A DNA stretch of 54,934 nucleotides, from assembly GCF_002994615.1 (NCBI RefSeq), contig NZ_PVNK01000214.1, positions 1 to 54,934 of the forward strand. Direction: 5' to 3'. Position numbers and translations under genes: made by a program. The notes beneath the pieces are model-generated. The model saw only the letters and a program-made list of their open reading frames with translations. It ran no database searches and was not told the origin of the DNA. The DNA is from Enhygromyxa salina (lineage in GTDB: Bacteria; Myxococcota_A; Polyangia; Nannocystales; Nannocystaceae). Shown piece by piece: positions 40,513 to 49,877 of the stretch (its first letter is position 1; each line of letters starts with the position of its first letter).

Positions 40513-41065
40513 GCCCCCCGCAGCCGCTGGTGCACTTTGCCACGCACGGCCGCAAGCGGCCGGTCGCTACGTCGCTTCGCTCCTTCGCTCGGTGGGCTGG
40601 GATGAGCTTCGGGGTTTTTAGACCCCCCGCAGGCGCTGGTGCACTTTGCCACGCACGGCCGCAAGCGGCCGGTCGCTACGTCGCTTCGCTCCTTCGCTCG
40701 GTGGGCTGGGATGAGCTTCGCAGTCTGGGTTCGTGACCCCCCAGAGGGGGGTTTTTTAGGCCCCCCGCAGCCGCCTTCGCACTTTGCCACGCACGGCCGC
40801 AAGCGGCCGGTCGCGCACTCGCTTCGCTCCTTCGCTCGGTGGGCTGGTATGAGCTTCGGGTTTTTTAGGCCCCCCGCAGGCGCCTTCGCACTTTGCCACG
40901 CACGGCCGCAAGCGGCCGGTCGCTTCGTCGCTTCGCTCCTTCGCTCGGTGGGCTGGCATGAGCTTCGGGTTTTTAGGCCCCCCGCAGGCGCCTTCGCACT
41001 TTGCCACCCATGGCCGCAAGCGGCCGGTCGCGCACTCGCTTCGCTCCTTCGCTCTCATCGCACGA
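40513..41065. repeat. Five tandem copies of a 108-137-bp intergenic repeat
   Basis: Units begin at about 40513, 40621, 40759, 40868 and 40976. Each has CCCCCCGCAG, then GCACTTTGCCACGCACGGCC, a self-complementary GGCCGCAAGCGGCC, CGCTTCGCTCCTTCGCTC, and (copies 1-4) GGTGGGCTGG.ATGAGCTTCG with T-runs. The fifth copy is truncated. Open frames across the block repeat the same peptide and look spurious. The array fills most of the gap between the radical SAM and lipoprotein genes. Confidence 0.93.
40737..40757 (+). terminator. Intrinsic terminator downstream of the radical SAM gene
   Basis: Six C, the loop AGA, six G and six T in a row form a textbook terminator hairpin on the plus strand. It lies inside the repeat block, in the second copy only. 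The other copies have shorter T-runs without this stem. Confidence 0.85.
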
Positions 41066-41193
41066 GAAGAACTCTCTGACGCAAACGGGGTACCGACTAT
41101 GAGGCACGCACTGCCACATTTGGGTCCCCGAGAAGCTCCTTTGGGCGGCCAGTTTTTCTCTGCACGGGGCTCTTTTTTCGATATGCTCTGGGC

Positions 41194-41709
41194 ATGCTTG
41201 TATGTAATGGCTGTCAGCGACACGTCCGCGTTCACGAGAGCTCGTGCCCTTTTTGTGGTGCGGCGGTTGAGACCGTTGCAGCACCTGGGCCCGGCAAGCT
41301 TGGGGCGATGGTCTTGATCGCAGGTTTGAGTCTGCTCGGGTGCTCGGACGACGGAGCTAGCACCCCCAGCGAGACCGGGATGACGACCGGGGCAGAGACC
41401 ACCACCACGAACGGGACCAGCAGCGAGACCGGTACGACCAACGCCAACGAGACCGAGGACTGGGGTGGGGCCGACTATGGCGACCCGAGCGAGACGGGCT
41501 GGGAGGGTGATGGAGACGGCGACGGCGACGGCGATGGTGACGGTGATGGCGATGGCGACGGTGACGGCGACGGCGACGGCGACGGCGATGGCGATGGCGA
41601 TGGCGATGGCGATGGCGATACGACGACGGGCGATGGCGATGGCGATGGTGACGAGGGCGGGGCCGACTATGGCGGCGCGCCGCCTCCCGACCCGGACTGG
41701 GAACGCTAG
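41194..41709 (+). CDS. Zinc-ribbon lipoprotein-like protein with Gly-Asp linker and GGADYG motifs
   Basis: The 171-residue product starts with a four-Cys zinc ribbon (CNGCQRHVRVHESSCPFCGA). A hydrophobic segment ending in a lipobox-like LSLLGC lies near residues 40-50, then a Thr/Ser-rich stretch and a Gly-Asp repeat of about 35 residues. Two related motifs flank the repeat: DWGGADYGDP and EGGADYGGAPPPDPDWER at the end. An internal lipobox behind a cytoplasmic-type zinc ribbon is odd; the ribbon may stay inside or be removed. The adjacent radical SAM gene suggests post-translational modification, perhaps at the Tyr-Gly motifs (inference). Confidence 0.78.
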   Translation: MLVCNGCQRHVRVHESSCPFCGAAVETVAAPGPGKLGAMVLIAGLSLLGCSDDGASTPSETGMTTGAETTTTNGTSSETGTTNANETEDWGGADYGDPSETGWEGDGDGDGDGDGDGDGDGDGDGDGDGDGDGDGDGDGDGDTTTGDGDGDGDEGGADYGGAPPPDPDWER

Positions 41710-41718
41710 CAGCCAGGG

Positions 41719-41876
41719 CTAGCAGCCCGTGGTGCAATGCCTCGCGCCGCCTCGCTTGGCCTTTTCGCCGAGGGCTTTGTCGCCAAAACTTGCAGCTAGC
41801 AGCCCGTGGTGCAATGCCTCGCGCCGCCTCGCTTGGCCTCTTCGCCGAGGGCTTTGTCGCCAAAACTTGCAGCTAG
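41719..41876. repeat. Two tandem copies of a 77-bp intergenic repeat
   Basis: Copies start at 41719 and 41796 and are nearly identical, beginning CTAGCAGCCCGTGGTGCAAT and ending GTCGCCAAAACTTGCAG. A diverged relative lies at 24748. The rest of the gap to 42005 holds no gene that I can support. Confidence 0.92.
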
Positions 41877-42005
41877 TCCGAGGGGTCCTCGGAGCCCTGC
41901 TGACCGGTGGCTTCGCTGCAAAGCGGAGTCCCCCCCGGCAAGACCAGAAAAGGCCCCTCGCTGCGGCGGCGAAGCCCTCTCCGCTCCCCCCAGACGCTCC
42001 CCGCT

Positions 42006-45000
42006 CTAAAAGCGCAAGGCGAGCTCGAGCTGGGCGGAGACGGGCTGCTGGAAGCGGGTCTCGACCCCGAAGTTGCCCTGGGGCTGGACGATCTCGCGGT
42101 TGAAGAAGCCGGAGCCGCCGCCTTGACGATGGACCTTGGCGTGCTTGAGATCCTCGAGCTCGCCGCCTGCGATCGGGCGAGCGCCGTCGAAGCTGTAGAC
42201 CTCGTCGACACGCAGGGCGGCCTTGGCGTTGCTGACGTTGACGACGCGGCCAACAAACTCGAGCTCGAGATCCTTGGGCAAGGGGTAGGTGTAGGACGCG
42301 CTGAGGTTGACGCGGTAGTTGGGCGCGACGCGACCGCCGGCCCCGCGCGGGAGCAGGTAGACGAGGTAGCCGCCGCGGTACTGCGCGATCGCGGTGTCGG
42401 TCCGCACGCTGATCGGCACGCCCGAGCGGACGCGGACGTTGGCGGCGAGGGTGATGCGGCCCGCCTTGCGTAGATCGATGCTGTAGATCCCGTCGAGGTT
42501 GAGCATGTGCGGGACGGTCCCGGTCAGCGGGCCGTAGCCGTTGCGGACCAGATCGGGGATGTCGTACTGCGTGCTCGCGCCGAGGTTGACCGAGCCGTTG
42601 ACCGGATCGGTGAAGCCGTCGTAGTTGCCGACGTTGCGCGAGTAGGTGTAGCTCGCGCGCACGCTCCAGCCCTTCGCCAGGCGCCGGGTCAGCTGCAGGG
42701 TCCACGCGTCGAGGGTCCGCGTTGGTTTGGGGAACATGGTGCCGAGCTCGCGGAAGGCCCCGGCCATGTAGGTGCAACGCGACAGCTCGCGGGCCAGCTG
42801 GCCGCGGGTCTCGGCCTCCTCGGGGGTCGCCTTGAAGGTCTCCTCGAGCTCGGCGCAAGCGGCGTCCTGGGCCTCGATCGCGGCCTCGGACACGGTCTCG
42901 CCCGGGTTGGCGATGATGAAGTCGGTCCCGCCGTTGGTCGAGACGTCCTCGACCGCGCGGCCAAGATCCTGGTGGACCCAGCGCAGGTTGACGACGAGAT
43001 CCTCGATGAGCTCCTGCTCGTAGCCGAGCTGAAACTGCTGGTTGTAGGGCCCCTTGAGCCCGGGAGCCACGGCGCCGCCGGTCAGGCCGGTCGTCGATCC
43101 GCCCCCGTCGACGCACCACTGCGTCGGTTGGCCACGATCGTCGATCCGCGAGTGGGTCACGCCGTCGATCGTGGTCGTCCGGTTGATGCAGTCGCTTTGG
43201 TTGTAGCCCCGGGTGACCTGGACGAGGCCACCGAAGGCGCGGCTGTTGAGCTGGAGCGGGAGCGGCTGGTAGAACCACCCGTAGCTGGCGTAGAGGCGGC
43301 TGCGGCCCTCTTTCGTCCAGTCGTAGACCAGCCCGAGGCGGGGCGCGACGTTGTCCCAGATCAGCACCTGGCTGCGGCCGTAGATGTCGCGCATGTCCTG
43401 GATCTCCCAGCGCGCGCCGCCGCTGAGAACCAGGTTGGGCGCGATCGCCCAGCGATCTTGAAGGTACACGCCGTAGTTCATGGTCGAGAGGGTCTCGCTG
43501 TAGCCGTCGACCCGCACGCCGCGGCCGAGGGGATCGGCGAGCGCCCTCAGCTCGCCGGTCTCGTGGCGCACGGTCCCGTAGCCGAAGGTCGTGGCCTGAT
43601 CGGGGTTGTTGCCGTCGACGAGGATGTAGCGGTTGTTGTTGACCTGGTCCGAGCGGGTGAAGCGGTAGCCGTCGGCGGGGCCGTAGCAGTACTCGCCGCC
43701 GCCTTGCTCCCCGGCCTGACAGCCGTGGTCCATGAACCCGGCCTCGTTGCTGCCCGAGTAGCGGTAGCTGCTCTGGCGCTGCATCCACGAGACCTGCCCG
43801 CCCCACTTGATCTGGTGGCTGCCGCCGCGCCTGCGCTTGGCGTCGACGAAGTGGGTCAGATCGAGGCTGCCCTGGACCCGGCGCGCGACGTCGCGGTCGT
43901 ACTGCCCGAGCCCGCCAGACACCCAGGTTCGGACCGGACAGGCGTTGCCCGGCAAGCTCGAGTCGTTGCACGCGTCGTCGACCCCGGGCACGAGGCTGGT
44001 CCGGCCCTCGCGGTCGAGGTACTCGATCAGGCTGCGACCGCCCGAGGTCTGCTCCTGGGTGGCCGGGCGCCGCTTTTGCGCTGGGTCCTCGAGCCGCCAG
44101 GCCATCTCGGACACGCCCTGCCAGTAGCTGACCTGGGCGTCGATCTCGACGCGGTCGTCGAAGGCCCGGCCGTGGTACTCGAGCCCGACGAGGTTGCTGA
44201 ACCCGAGATCCCAGCCGAAGTGGTCGTTGACGATCCCGGTTGCGATGCGGGCGCTGCCCCCGAGCGCGGCGTCGGGGTTGGTCCCGAACGCGACCGGGTC
44301 GACGGAGAAGGGCAAGCGATAGCTGGTCTTGGCGAAGTTGGGTCCGCCGAGGACCGTGATCCCGAGGGTGTGCTGCGGCCGGATCCGCCAGTCGAGCCCC
44401 CCGATCCAGCCGAGCTGCGCGCCGCCGGTCCCAAAGGTCTGCTCGGCGAATTTCTCGGACGCGATGTAGTTGCCGTCGATGACGCAGTCGTTGGTCCCGT
44501 TCTCGTAGGGGCAGTCGGCGTAGCCGCCCGAGTCGTCGAGATCGACGCGGTGATAGAAGCTCTGGGTCAGCGTGTGCTTGGCCCCGGCGAAGTTGAGCCC
44601 GAACGAGAAGAACAGGCGATCCTTGATAATCGGGCCCGAGATCGCAACATAGGCCGCGCCGCCGTAGTCGGGGTTTTGGGTCACGCGCAGGGCCTCGTCG
44701 GTGGCGAGGATCGTGCGCGGATCGGCCAACCGCGGCGAAAAGCGCAGGCCCGCGACCCCGCGCAGCTCGTTGGTCCCCGCGAGGCGGCGGACGCTGATCT
44801 GACCGCCCGAGGCGTTGCCGTGCTCGGCCTCGTAGCCGGCCTCGAGGACCTCGGCCTCCTCGACAAACTCGCGAATGATCGAGACCCCGACCGCGCCCAT
44901 GAGCGGATCGTTGGCGCTGTGACCGTTGACCTCGTAGTTTTGCTCGACGTCGCTCAGGCCCATGACCTGCTTGCGCGGGCCGTTGTCGTTGGCGGTCGGG

Positions 45001-45521
45001 GCCTGATCGATGACGCCCGAGAACCCGTCGTTGTCGATGCCGTTGCCGCCATTGAGCAGGCGCAGCTCGTCGCCCGTGTAGCGGTATTTGGTCTCCGGGC
45101 TGCTGGTGTCGACCGGCGTGCGCACGATCAGGGTCGTGTCTTCCACCCGACGATCGCCGCGCAGGCGCAGGTCGGCCCGGACCTTGCTGCCGCGGGTGAG
45201 CTCGACCCGGCTCGTCCCCTCGATCTCGCCGTAGAAGCCCTGGACGACGTACTGACCGGCCGGGAGCCCGCGGGCCGTGTACACGCCGCGGGCGTTGGTG
45301 AACACCTGGAGCTCCTCGCTCAGGCACGCGCACGAGAGGACCACGGCCGCGTCTGCGACGGGCTCGTGGTTGTCGCCGTCGGTGACGATGCCCGAGATTG
45401 TTCCAGAGCTCGCGGTCGACGGCGGCGCGGCCTGGACCTCCCGGGCGGTGCCGAGCATGACGCTCCCGACGGCCAGCAGTGATGCAGTCACCGCGAGGCC
45501 GGACAAAACATGTCGTGACAA
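42006..45521 (-). CDS. TonB-dependent receptor, Oar-like, with N-terminal carboxypeptidase-regulatory domain (copy 1)
   Basis: The 1171-residue protein has a signal-like segment (LLAVGSVMLGTAREVQA), then a carboxypeptidase-regulatory/CNA-B-like domain (ISGIVTDGDNHEPVADAAVV). A plug domain (NYEVNGHSANDPLMGAVG) and a long beta-barrel follow, ending LELALRF with the terminal Phe. It imports a large ligand or acts in surface adhesion, as for Oar. A CAC pair in VVLSCACLSEE is matched by CTC in the neighbour. The start is uncertain: a TTG at 45521 gives a basic residue before the hydrophobic helix; GTG at 45491 is an alternative. The next gene upstream (45877) is a paralogue. Confidence 0.9.
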   Translation of the reverse strand: MSRHVLSGLAVTASLLAVGSVMLGTAREVQAAPPSTASSGTISGIVTDGDNHEPVADAAVVLSCACLSEELQVFTNARGVYTARGLPAGQYVVQGFYGEIEGTSRVELTRGSKVRADLRLRGDRRVEDTTLIVRTPVDTSSPETKYRYTGDELRLLNGGNGIDNDGFSGVIDQAPTANDNGPRKQVMGLSDVEQNYEVNGHSANDPLMGAVGVSIIREFVEEAEVLEAGYEAEHGNASGGQISVRRLAGTNELRGVAGLRFSPRLADPRTILATDEALRVTQNPDYGGAAYVAISGPIIKDRLFFSFGLNFAGAKHTLTQSFYHRVDLDDSGGYADCPYENGTNDCVIDGNYIASEKFAEQTFGTGGAQLGWIGGLDWRIRPQHTLGITVLGGPNFAKTSYRLPFSVDPVAFGTNPDAALGGSARIATGIVNDHFGWDLGFSNLVGLEYHGRAFDDRVEIDAQVSYWQGVSEMAWRLEDPAQKRRPATQEQTSGGRSLIEYLDREGRTSLVPGVDDACNDSSLPGNACPVRTWVSGGLGQYDRDVARRVQGSLDLTHFVDAKRRRGGSHQIKWGGQVSWMQRQSSYRYSGSNEAGFMDHGCQAGEQGGGEYCYGPADGYRFTRSDQVNNNRYILVDGNNPDQATTFGYGTVRHETGELRALADPLGRGVRVDGYSETLSTMNYGVYLQDRWAIAPNLVLSGGARWEIQDMRDIYGRSQVLIWDNVAPRLGLVYDWTKEGRSRLYASYGWFYQPLPLQLNSRAFGGLVQVTRGYNQSDCINRTTTIDGVTHSRIDDRGQPTQWCVDGGGSTTGLTGGAVAPGLKGPYNQQFQLGYEQELIEDLVVNLRWVHQDLGRAVEDVSTNGGTDFIIANPGETVSEAAIEAQDAACAELEETFKATPEEAETRGQLARELSRCTYMAGAFRELGTMFPKPTRTLDAWTLQLTRRLAKGWSVRASYTYSRNVGNYDGFTDPVNGSVNLGASTQYDIPDLVRNGYGPLTGTVPHMLNLDGIYSIDLRKAGRITLAANVRVRSGVPISVRTDTAIAQYRGGYLVYLLPRGAGGRVAPNYRVNLSASYTYPLPKDLELEFVGRVVNVSNAKAALRVDEVYSFDGARPIAGGELEDLKHAKVHRQGGGSGFFNREIVQPQGNFGVETRFQQPVSAQLELALRF

Positions 45522-45651
45522 AGTGGGCTCGCAATCGGGCCCCGAGCAGGTTGACCCCGGTTCGCAGCGGGTTCTCTTGGGCAACGTCGAGTCCTGGGGC
45601 GGCTTACGTTGTTGGGCATCCTGGCAGGAGCGGCGACACCCGCAGCGGTTT

Positions 45652-45745
45652 GAGGGCAGCTCGAGCTCGTTGGACGAGGGCTGGTGTGGCCGTTGGGCTC
45701 CGCACCCGGGCCCAGAGGGCACCTCGAGCTCGTTGTACGAGGGCT
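45652..45745. repeat. Two 31-bp direct repeats, 63 bp apart
   Basis: Bases 45652-45682 and 45715-45745 differ at two positions and share CTCGAGCTCGTTG. They lie in the 355-bp gap between the two receptor genes, together with the terminator at 45822. No gene was found in the gap. Confidence 0.85.
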
Positions 45746-45821
45746 AGAGGTGCCCGCCGCCGCACTAGGACTAGGCGAGGCGCCCTCCCCTCCCCCGGCT
45801 GACTGCCCTGACTGCCGACAC

Positions 45822-45855
45822 AAAAAAAGAAGCGACCCGAAGGCCGCTTCTTTTT
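45822..45855. terminator. Bidirectional intrinsic terminator between the two receptor genes
   Basis: AAAAAGAAGCG (45824-45834) and CGCTTCTTTTT (45845-45855) are perfect inverted copies around a GC-rich loop. A-runs and T-runs flank the stem, so it can work in both directions. On the minus strand it ends the transcript of the receptor at 45877-49377. Confidence 0.88.
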
Positions 45856-45876
45856 CTTGGTCGCTCGCGCCCGCCT

Positions 45877-48800
45877 CTAGAACCGAAGCTTGAGCTCGAA
45901 CTGGGCCGAGAGGGGCTGCTGGAACGAGGTCTCGACCCCGAAGTTGCCCTGCGGCTGGACGACCGTCCGGCCGAAGAAGTTCTCGGCGCCGCCACCTTGG
46001 GCCCAGACCTTGGCGTGCTTGAGGTCGCCGAGGTCGCCGCCGGCGATCGGCCGCGCAGCCTGGTAGGTGTAGATGTCGTCGACGCGGAGCACGGCCTTGG
46101 CGTTGGTCACGTTGAGCACGCGCGCGTTGAACTCGATCTCGAGGTCCTTGGGCAGCGGGTAGGCGTAGCCCGCGCTCAGGTTCCACTGGTAGTTGGGCTG
46201 GACCCGACCGCCAGCTCCGCGGGGGAGCATGTAGATCAGGAACTGGTTGCTGTAGTTGAAGTTCGGGGTATCCGAGCGGACGTTGATCGGGAACCCGGAC
46301 TGGAAGCGGAAGCTGGTGCCGAGGGTCAGGCGACCGGCCTGCTTGAGGTCGAAGCTGTAGAAGCCGTCGACCTTGAGCCGGTGCGGGATGTTGCTCGACA
46401 GCGGACCGTAGCTGTTGCGGACCAGCTCGGGGGTGTCGTACTGCGCGCTGGCGCCGATGTTGATCGAGCCGTTGATCGGGTCGACGAAGCCGTCGTAGTT
46501 ACCGACGAGGCGGCTGTAGGTGTAGCTGGCCAGGAGCAGCCAGTTCTTGGCGAAGCGCTTTTGGAGCTGGAAGGTCCAGGCGTCGTAGTTGCGGGTCGGC
46601 TCGTCGAAGATCTGGTTGATCTCGCGCAGGGCCAGGGTCTTGTTGTTGCAAGTGTTGAGCTCGCGGGCGATGGCGCTGCGCTCTTCGTCGTCAGGCGCGA
46701 AGGCGTCGAGCTGGCTCTGAAGGTCGGCGCACAGCGCCTCCTCGGCCTGGATGTCCGACTCGCTGACACCGACGCCGGGGTTGGCGATGATGAAGGTCTG
46801 GCCGCCGTTGACCGAGACGTCCTCGACCGCGCGGCCGAGATCGGTGTGGAGCCAGCGGAAGCCGAGGACGAGATCCTCGATGACCTCTTGCTCGTAGCCG
46901 ACCTGGAACTGCTGGTTGTAGTTGCCCTTGAGCCGCGGGACGATCGCGCCCTCGCTGAGGCCCGTGGTCCCGGAGTTGGTGTCGACGCACCACTCGGTCG
47001 GCTGACCGTTGTCGTCGATGCGCGGGTGGGTCTCGCCGTTGACGGTCGTGGTCTGACCGAAGCAGTCGCTTTGGTTGTAGAAGCGAGTGACCTGGACGAG
47101 GCCGCCGAACACGCGGCTGTTTAGCTGCAGCGGCAGCGGCTGGTAGAACCACCCGTAGCTGGCGTAGAGGCGGCTCTTGCCCTCGTCGGTCCAGTCGTAG
47201 ACGACGCCGACGCGGGGCGCGACGTTGTCCCAGATCAGGATCTTCGTCTGGCCGAAGATGTCGCGCATGTCCTGAACCTCCCAGCGGACACCGCCGCTGA
47301 TGTAGAGGTTGGACAAGATCGCCCACTTGTCCTGGAGGAACACGCCGTAGTTGAGGGTCGAGAGGGTCTCGTCGTAGCCGTCGACGCGGACACCGCGGCC
47401 GAGCGGATCGGCGACGGCGCGCAGATCTTGTTGCTCGTGCCGAACCACGCCGAAGCCGCGGGAGAAGCGGTTGTCGGGGTTGTCGGTGTCGACCTGGATG
47501 AAGCGGTGGTTGTTGACCTGCGTCGAGCGGTTGTACTCGTAGGTGTTGTCGGCGGGGTTGTAGCAGTACTCACCGCCGCCCTGCTCGCCCGCTTCGCAGT
47601 TGTCGTAGAAGTCGGCGTCGTTGGAGCCCGAGTAGGTGTAGATGCTGCGACGGTTGTCCCACGACATCGCGCCACCCCACTTGAGCTGGTGCGAGCCCGC
47701 GGCCTCGAAGAAGTGGGTGAAGTTGAGGCGGGCCTGGACGCGACGCTGGATGTCGCGGTCGTACTCGCCGATACCACCCGACAGCCAGGCGCGGGTCGGG
47801 CAGGCGATGCCGGGCAGATCCGCGCCGTTACAGGCGTCGTCGACCCCGGGCACGAGGTCGACCGCGCCCGAGCGATCGAGGAACTCATAGAGGTTGCGGC
47901 CCTGAGAGTCCTGCTCTTGGGTCGCGGGGATGTTCTTGAGGTTCGGATCGTCGAGGCGCCAGGCGTCCTCGTAGACCGACTGGTAGTAGGACAAGCCCGC
48001 GTCGATCTCCATCTTGTCGTCGAGGACGCGGCCCTCGTAGTTGAGGCCGACGGAGGTCGTGTGCGCGAGCGTGGTGCCGAAGTGATCGTTGACGACGCCG
48101 GTTGCGATGCGGGACGCGCCGCCGAGGGGATCGGACGAGGGGTTGGTCCCGAAGGCGTTCGGATCAAAGGAGAAGGGCAGCCGGTAGGTCGTGCGCAGGA
48201 AGCTGGGGCCACCGATCGCGGTCAGGCCGATCTTGTGACGCGGGGTCACGGCCCAGTCGATGCCGGCGACGTACTGGAAGTTGAAGACGCCAGTCCGGAA
48301 TTTTTGCTCGGCGAACTTCTGCGAGGCGATGTAATTGCCGCCCTCGACGCAGTCGTTGGTGCCGTTCTCGTAGGGGCAGTCCTCGTAGCCGCCCGAGTCG
48401 TCGAGATCGACCCGGTTGTAGAAGCTCTGGGTCAGCGAGAACTGGGTCCCGCCGGGCGCGAGGCCGATCGTGAAGAACACCTTGTCCTTCTTGATCGGGC
48501 CAGACACGACCGCGTAGGCCTGAGCCTGGAAGTCGCCGACCTGCTGGACGCGCAGGGCCTCGTCGGTCGCGGTGATCAGGCGAGGCTGGGCGAGGCGCGG
48601 CGTGAACCGGACGCCGGCCTCACCGCGCAAGGTGTTGGTGCCCGCGACGCGGCGAGCCGAGACCTGACCACCCGAAGCGCCGCCGAACTCGGCGTCGTAG
48701 CCGGACTCCTTGATCTCGACGTCCTGGATGAACTCCTGGACGATCGAGGCGCCGACGGTGCCGAACGCGGGGTTGGTGATGTTGGCCCCGTCGACCGTGT

Positions 48801-49377
48801 ACTTGGTCTCGGCGCCGGAGGTGCCCGCGAGCGAGATGCCAGCCGCGTCGCGGCTCGCCGTCGGCGCGATGTCGACGACAGCCGTGAAGTCGCGCGCGGT
48901 GCTCGAGCCGACCGGGAGCTGCTTGGCCTCCTCCATGCCGATGGTCATCGACGCGGCCGGGTTCGACGCGACGGGCGAGGCCTCGACGACGATCTCGATG
49001 ACCTGATCTTGCTCGGGGTTGAGCGAGAAGTTGGCCCGGAACTTGGCCCCACGCGGCAGCTGCGTGATCTTGGAGACGTTGGCCTTACCCGCCAGAACCT
49101 GGATCGTGTAGTTGCCCGAGGGCAGATCCGTGAACGAGTAGATGCCGCGGGCGTTGGTCATGCGCTCTTGCTGACCACCCAAGCAGGTGCACTGCACGAC
49201 GACGATCGCGTTCTCGATCGGCTGGTTGTTGGTCGAGTTCTTGACGACGCCGTTGATGACGCCCTTGTCGCCGCTCGGGGGGGCCGCCTCGGCGGCGGTC
49301 GGCGCGAGCAGGACCGCGAAACCGGGGACCGTCACCAAAGATACGGAGATCAGGGACTTGAGCAGGGAACGCTTCAC
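45877..49377 (-). CDS. TonB-dependent receptor, Oar-like, with N-terminal carboxypeptidase-regulatory domain (copy 2)
   Basis: The 1166-residue protein has a clear signal peptide (MKRSLLKSLISVSLVTVPGF, cleaved after AAEA), a regulatory domain (VINGVVKNSTNNQPIENAIVV), a plug (KYTVDGANITNPAFGTVGAS) and a beta-barrel ending FELKLRF. Copy 1 shares long stretches, for example GWFYQPLPLQLNSR and SFYNRVDLDDSGGYEDCPYE (one or two differences). The two therefore arose by tandem duplication. A CTC pair sits in VVQCTCLGG. An AGGAGGGAGC ribosome site lies 7-16 bases before the ATG. TonB, ExbB and ExbD are not in the window. Ligand unknown. Confidence 0.95.
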   Translation of the reverse strand: MKRSLLKSLISVSLVTVPGFAVLLAPTAAEAAPPSGDKGVINGVVKNSTNNQPIENAIVVVQCTCLGGQQERMTNARGIYSFTDLPSGNYTIQVLAGKANVSKITQLPRGAKFRANFSLNPEQDQVIEIVVEASPVASNPAASMTIGMEEAKQLPVGSSTARDFTAVVDIAPTASRDAAGISLAGTSGAETKYTVDGANITNPAFGTVGASIVQEFIQDVEIKESGYDAEFGGASGGQVSARRVAGTNTLRGEAGVRFTPRLAQPRLITATDEALRVQQVGDFQAQAYAVVSGPIKKDKVFFTIGLAPGGTQFSLTQSFYNRVDLDDSGGYEDCPYENGTNDCVEGGNYIASQKFAEQKFRTGVFNFQYVAGIDWAVTPRHKIGLTAIGGPSFLRTTYRLPFSFDPNAFGTNPSSDPLGGASRIATGVVNDHFGTTLAHTTSVGLNYEGRVLDDKMEIDAGLSYYQSVYEDAWRLDDPNLKNIPATQEQDSQGRNLYEFLDRSGAVDLVPGVDDACNGADLPGIACPTRAWLSGGIGEYDRDIQRRVQARLNFTHFFEAAGSHQLKWGGAMSWDNRRSIYTYSGSNDADFYDNCEAGEQGGGEYCYNPADNTYEYNRSTQVNNHRFIQVDTDNPDNRFSRGFGVVRHEQQDLRAVADPLGRGVRVDGYDETLSTLNYGVFLQDKWAILSNLYISGGVRWEVQDMRDIFGQTKILIWDNVAPRVGVVYDWTDEGKSRLYASYGWFYQPLPLQLNSRVFGGLVQVTRFYNQSDCFGQTTTVNGETHPRIDDNGQPTEWCVDTNSGTTGLSEGAIVPRLKGNYNQQFQVGYEQEVIEDLVLGFRWLHTDLGRAVEDVSVNGGQTFIIANPGVGVSESDIQAEEALCADLQSQLDAFAPDDEERSAIARELNTCNNKTLALREINQIFDEPTRNYDAWTFQLQKRFAKNWLLLASYTYSRLVGNYDGFVDPINGSINIGASAQYDTPELVRNSYGPLSSNIPHRLKVDGFYSFDLKQAGRLTLGTSFRFQSGFPINVRSDTPNFNYSNQFLIYMLPRGAGGRVQPNYQWNLSAGYAYPLPKDLEIEFNARVLNVTNAKAVLRVDDIYTYQAARPIAGGDLGDLKHAKVWAQGGGAENFFGRTVVQPQGNFGVETSFQQPLSAQFELKLRF

Positions 49378-49877
49378 AGGAGGGAGCTCCTTGTCGGTGC
49401 GAAACCAGTCGGATGTGTCGTCATGGGCGGGCCGAAATGAAGGGCGTGATGGGAGTCAGAACCGAAGAAAGACACTCCGAGGCCGCCTGATATAACACAA
49501 GAGCCACGACCTGTTTACCGGTTCCTGACATCGTTGGACGTCGATCGTGATCGGTCTCGGGCTCGGTCTCGGGCGGGATCAGCTGGGCACCTTCGCGCGC
49601 TGCCGAGGCCGACGCGGTGCGGCGCTGGGAGGTCGACGCGAAATTGGGAATCTGGTGCTCGTCGGGCAACGGGACGCTCATCGCCGACTTACAGGGGCAC
49701 GAAATGGTCCCGCACCGTACTACGGATCGCGTGACCTGTGGTGGCTTTCCGGGGCCGCAGCGGCGCGCTCGCCAGCGATCTCGATGCTGTGAGCCAGCGC
49801 CCATGTCCTTTCGGCCGGCGGCGAAAGGCTCGCGCGGTACACCTGCCCAGTGCCGGGATCTCTCGCCGCTTGCCCGC
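49378..49877. other. 500-bp intergenic region upstream of receptor copy 2
   Basis: This gap separates two minus-strand genes and should hold the promoter of the receptor. Open frames on both strands are short of any family signature. The stretch near 49480-49540 is richer in A and T and may contain promoter elements. I see no repeat or RNA gene. Confidence 0.45.

Noticed and set aside
40639..41079. Repeated peptide HFATHGRKRPVA.SLRSFARW in the repeat block
   Set aside because: The frame simply reads a DNA repeat, has no good start or ribosome site, and contains terminator and palindrome sequence.
42507..45482. 991-codon open frame on the plus strand
   Set aside because: It is antisense to receptor copy 1, gives low-complexity Val/Asp/Arg-rich protein with no family signature, and is a by-product of high GC content.
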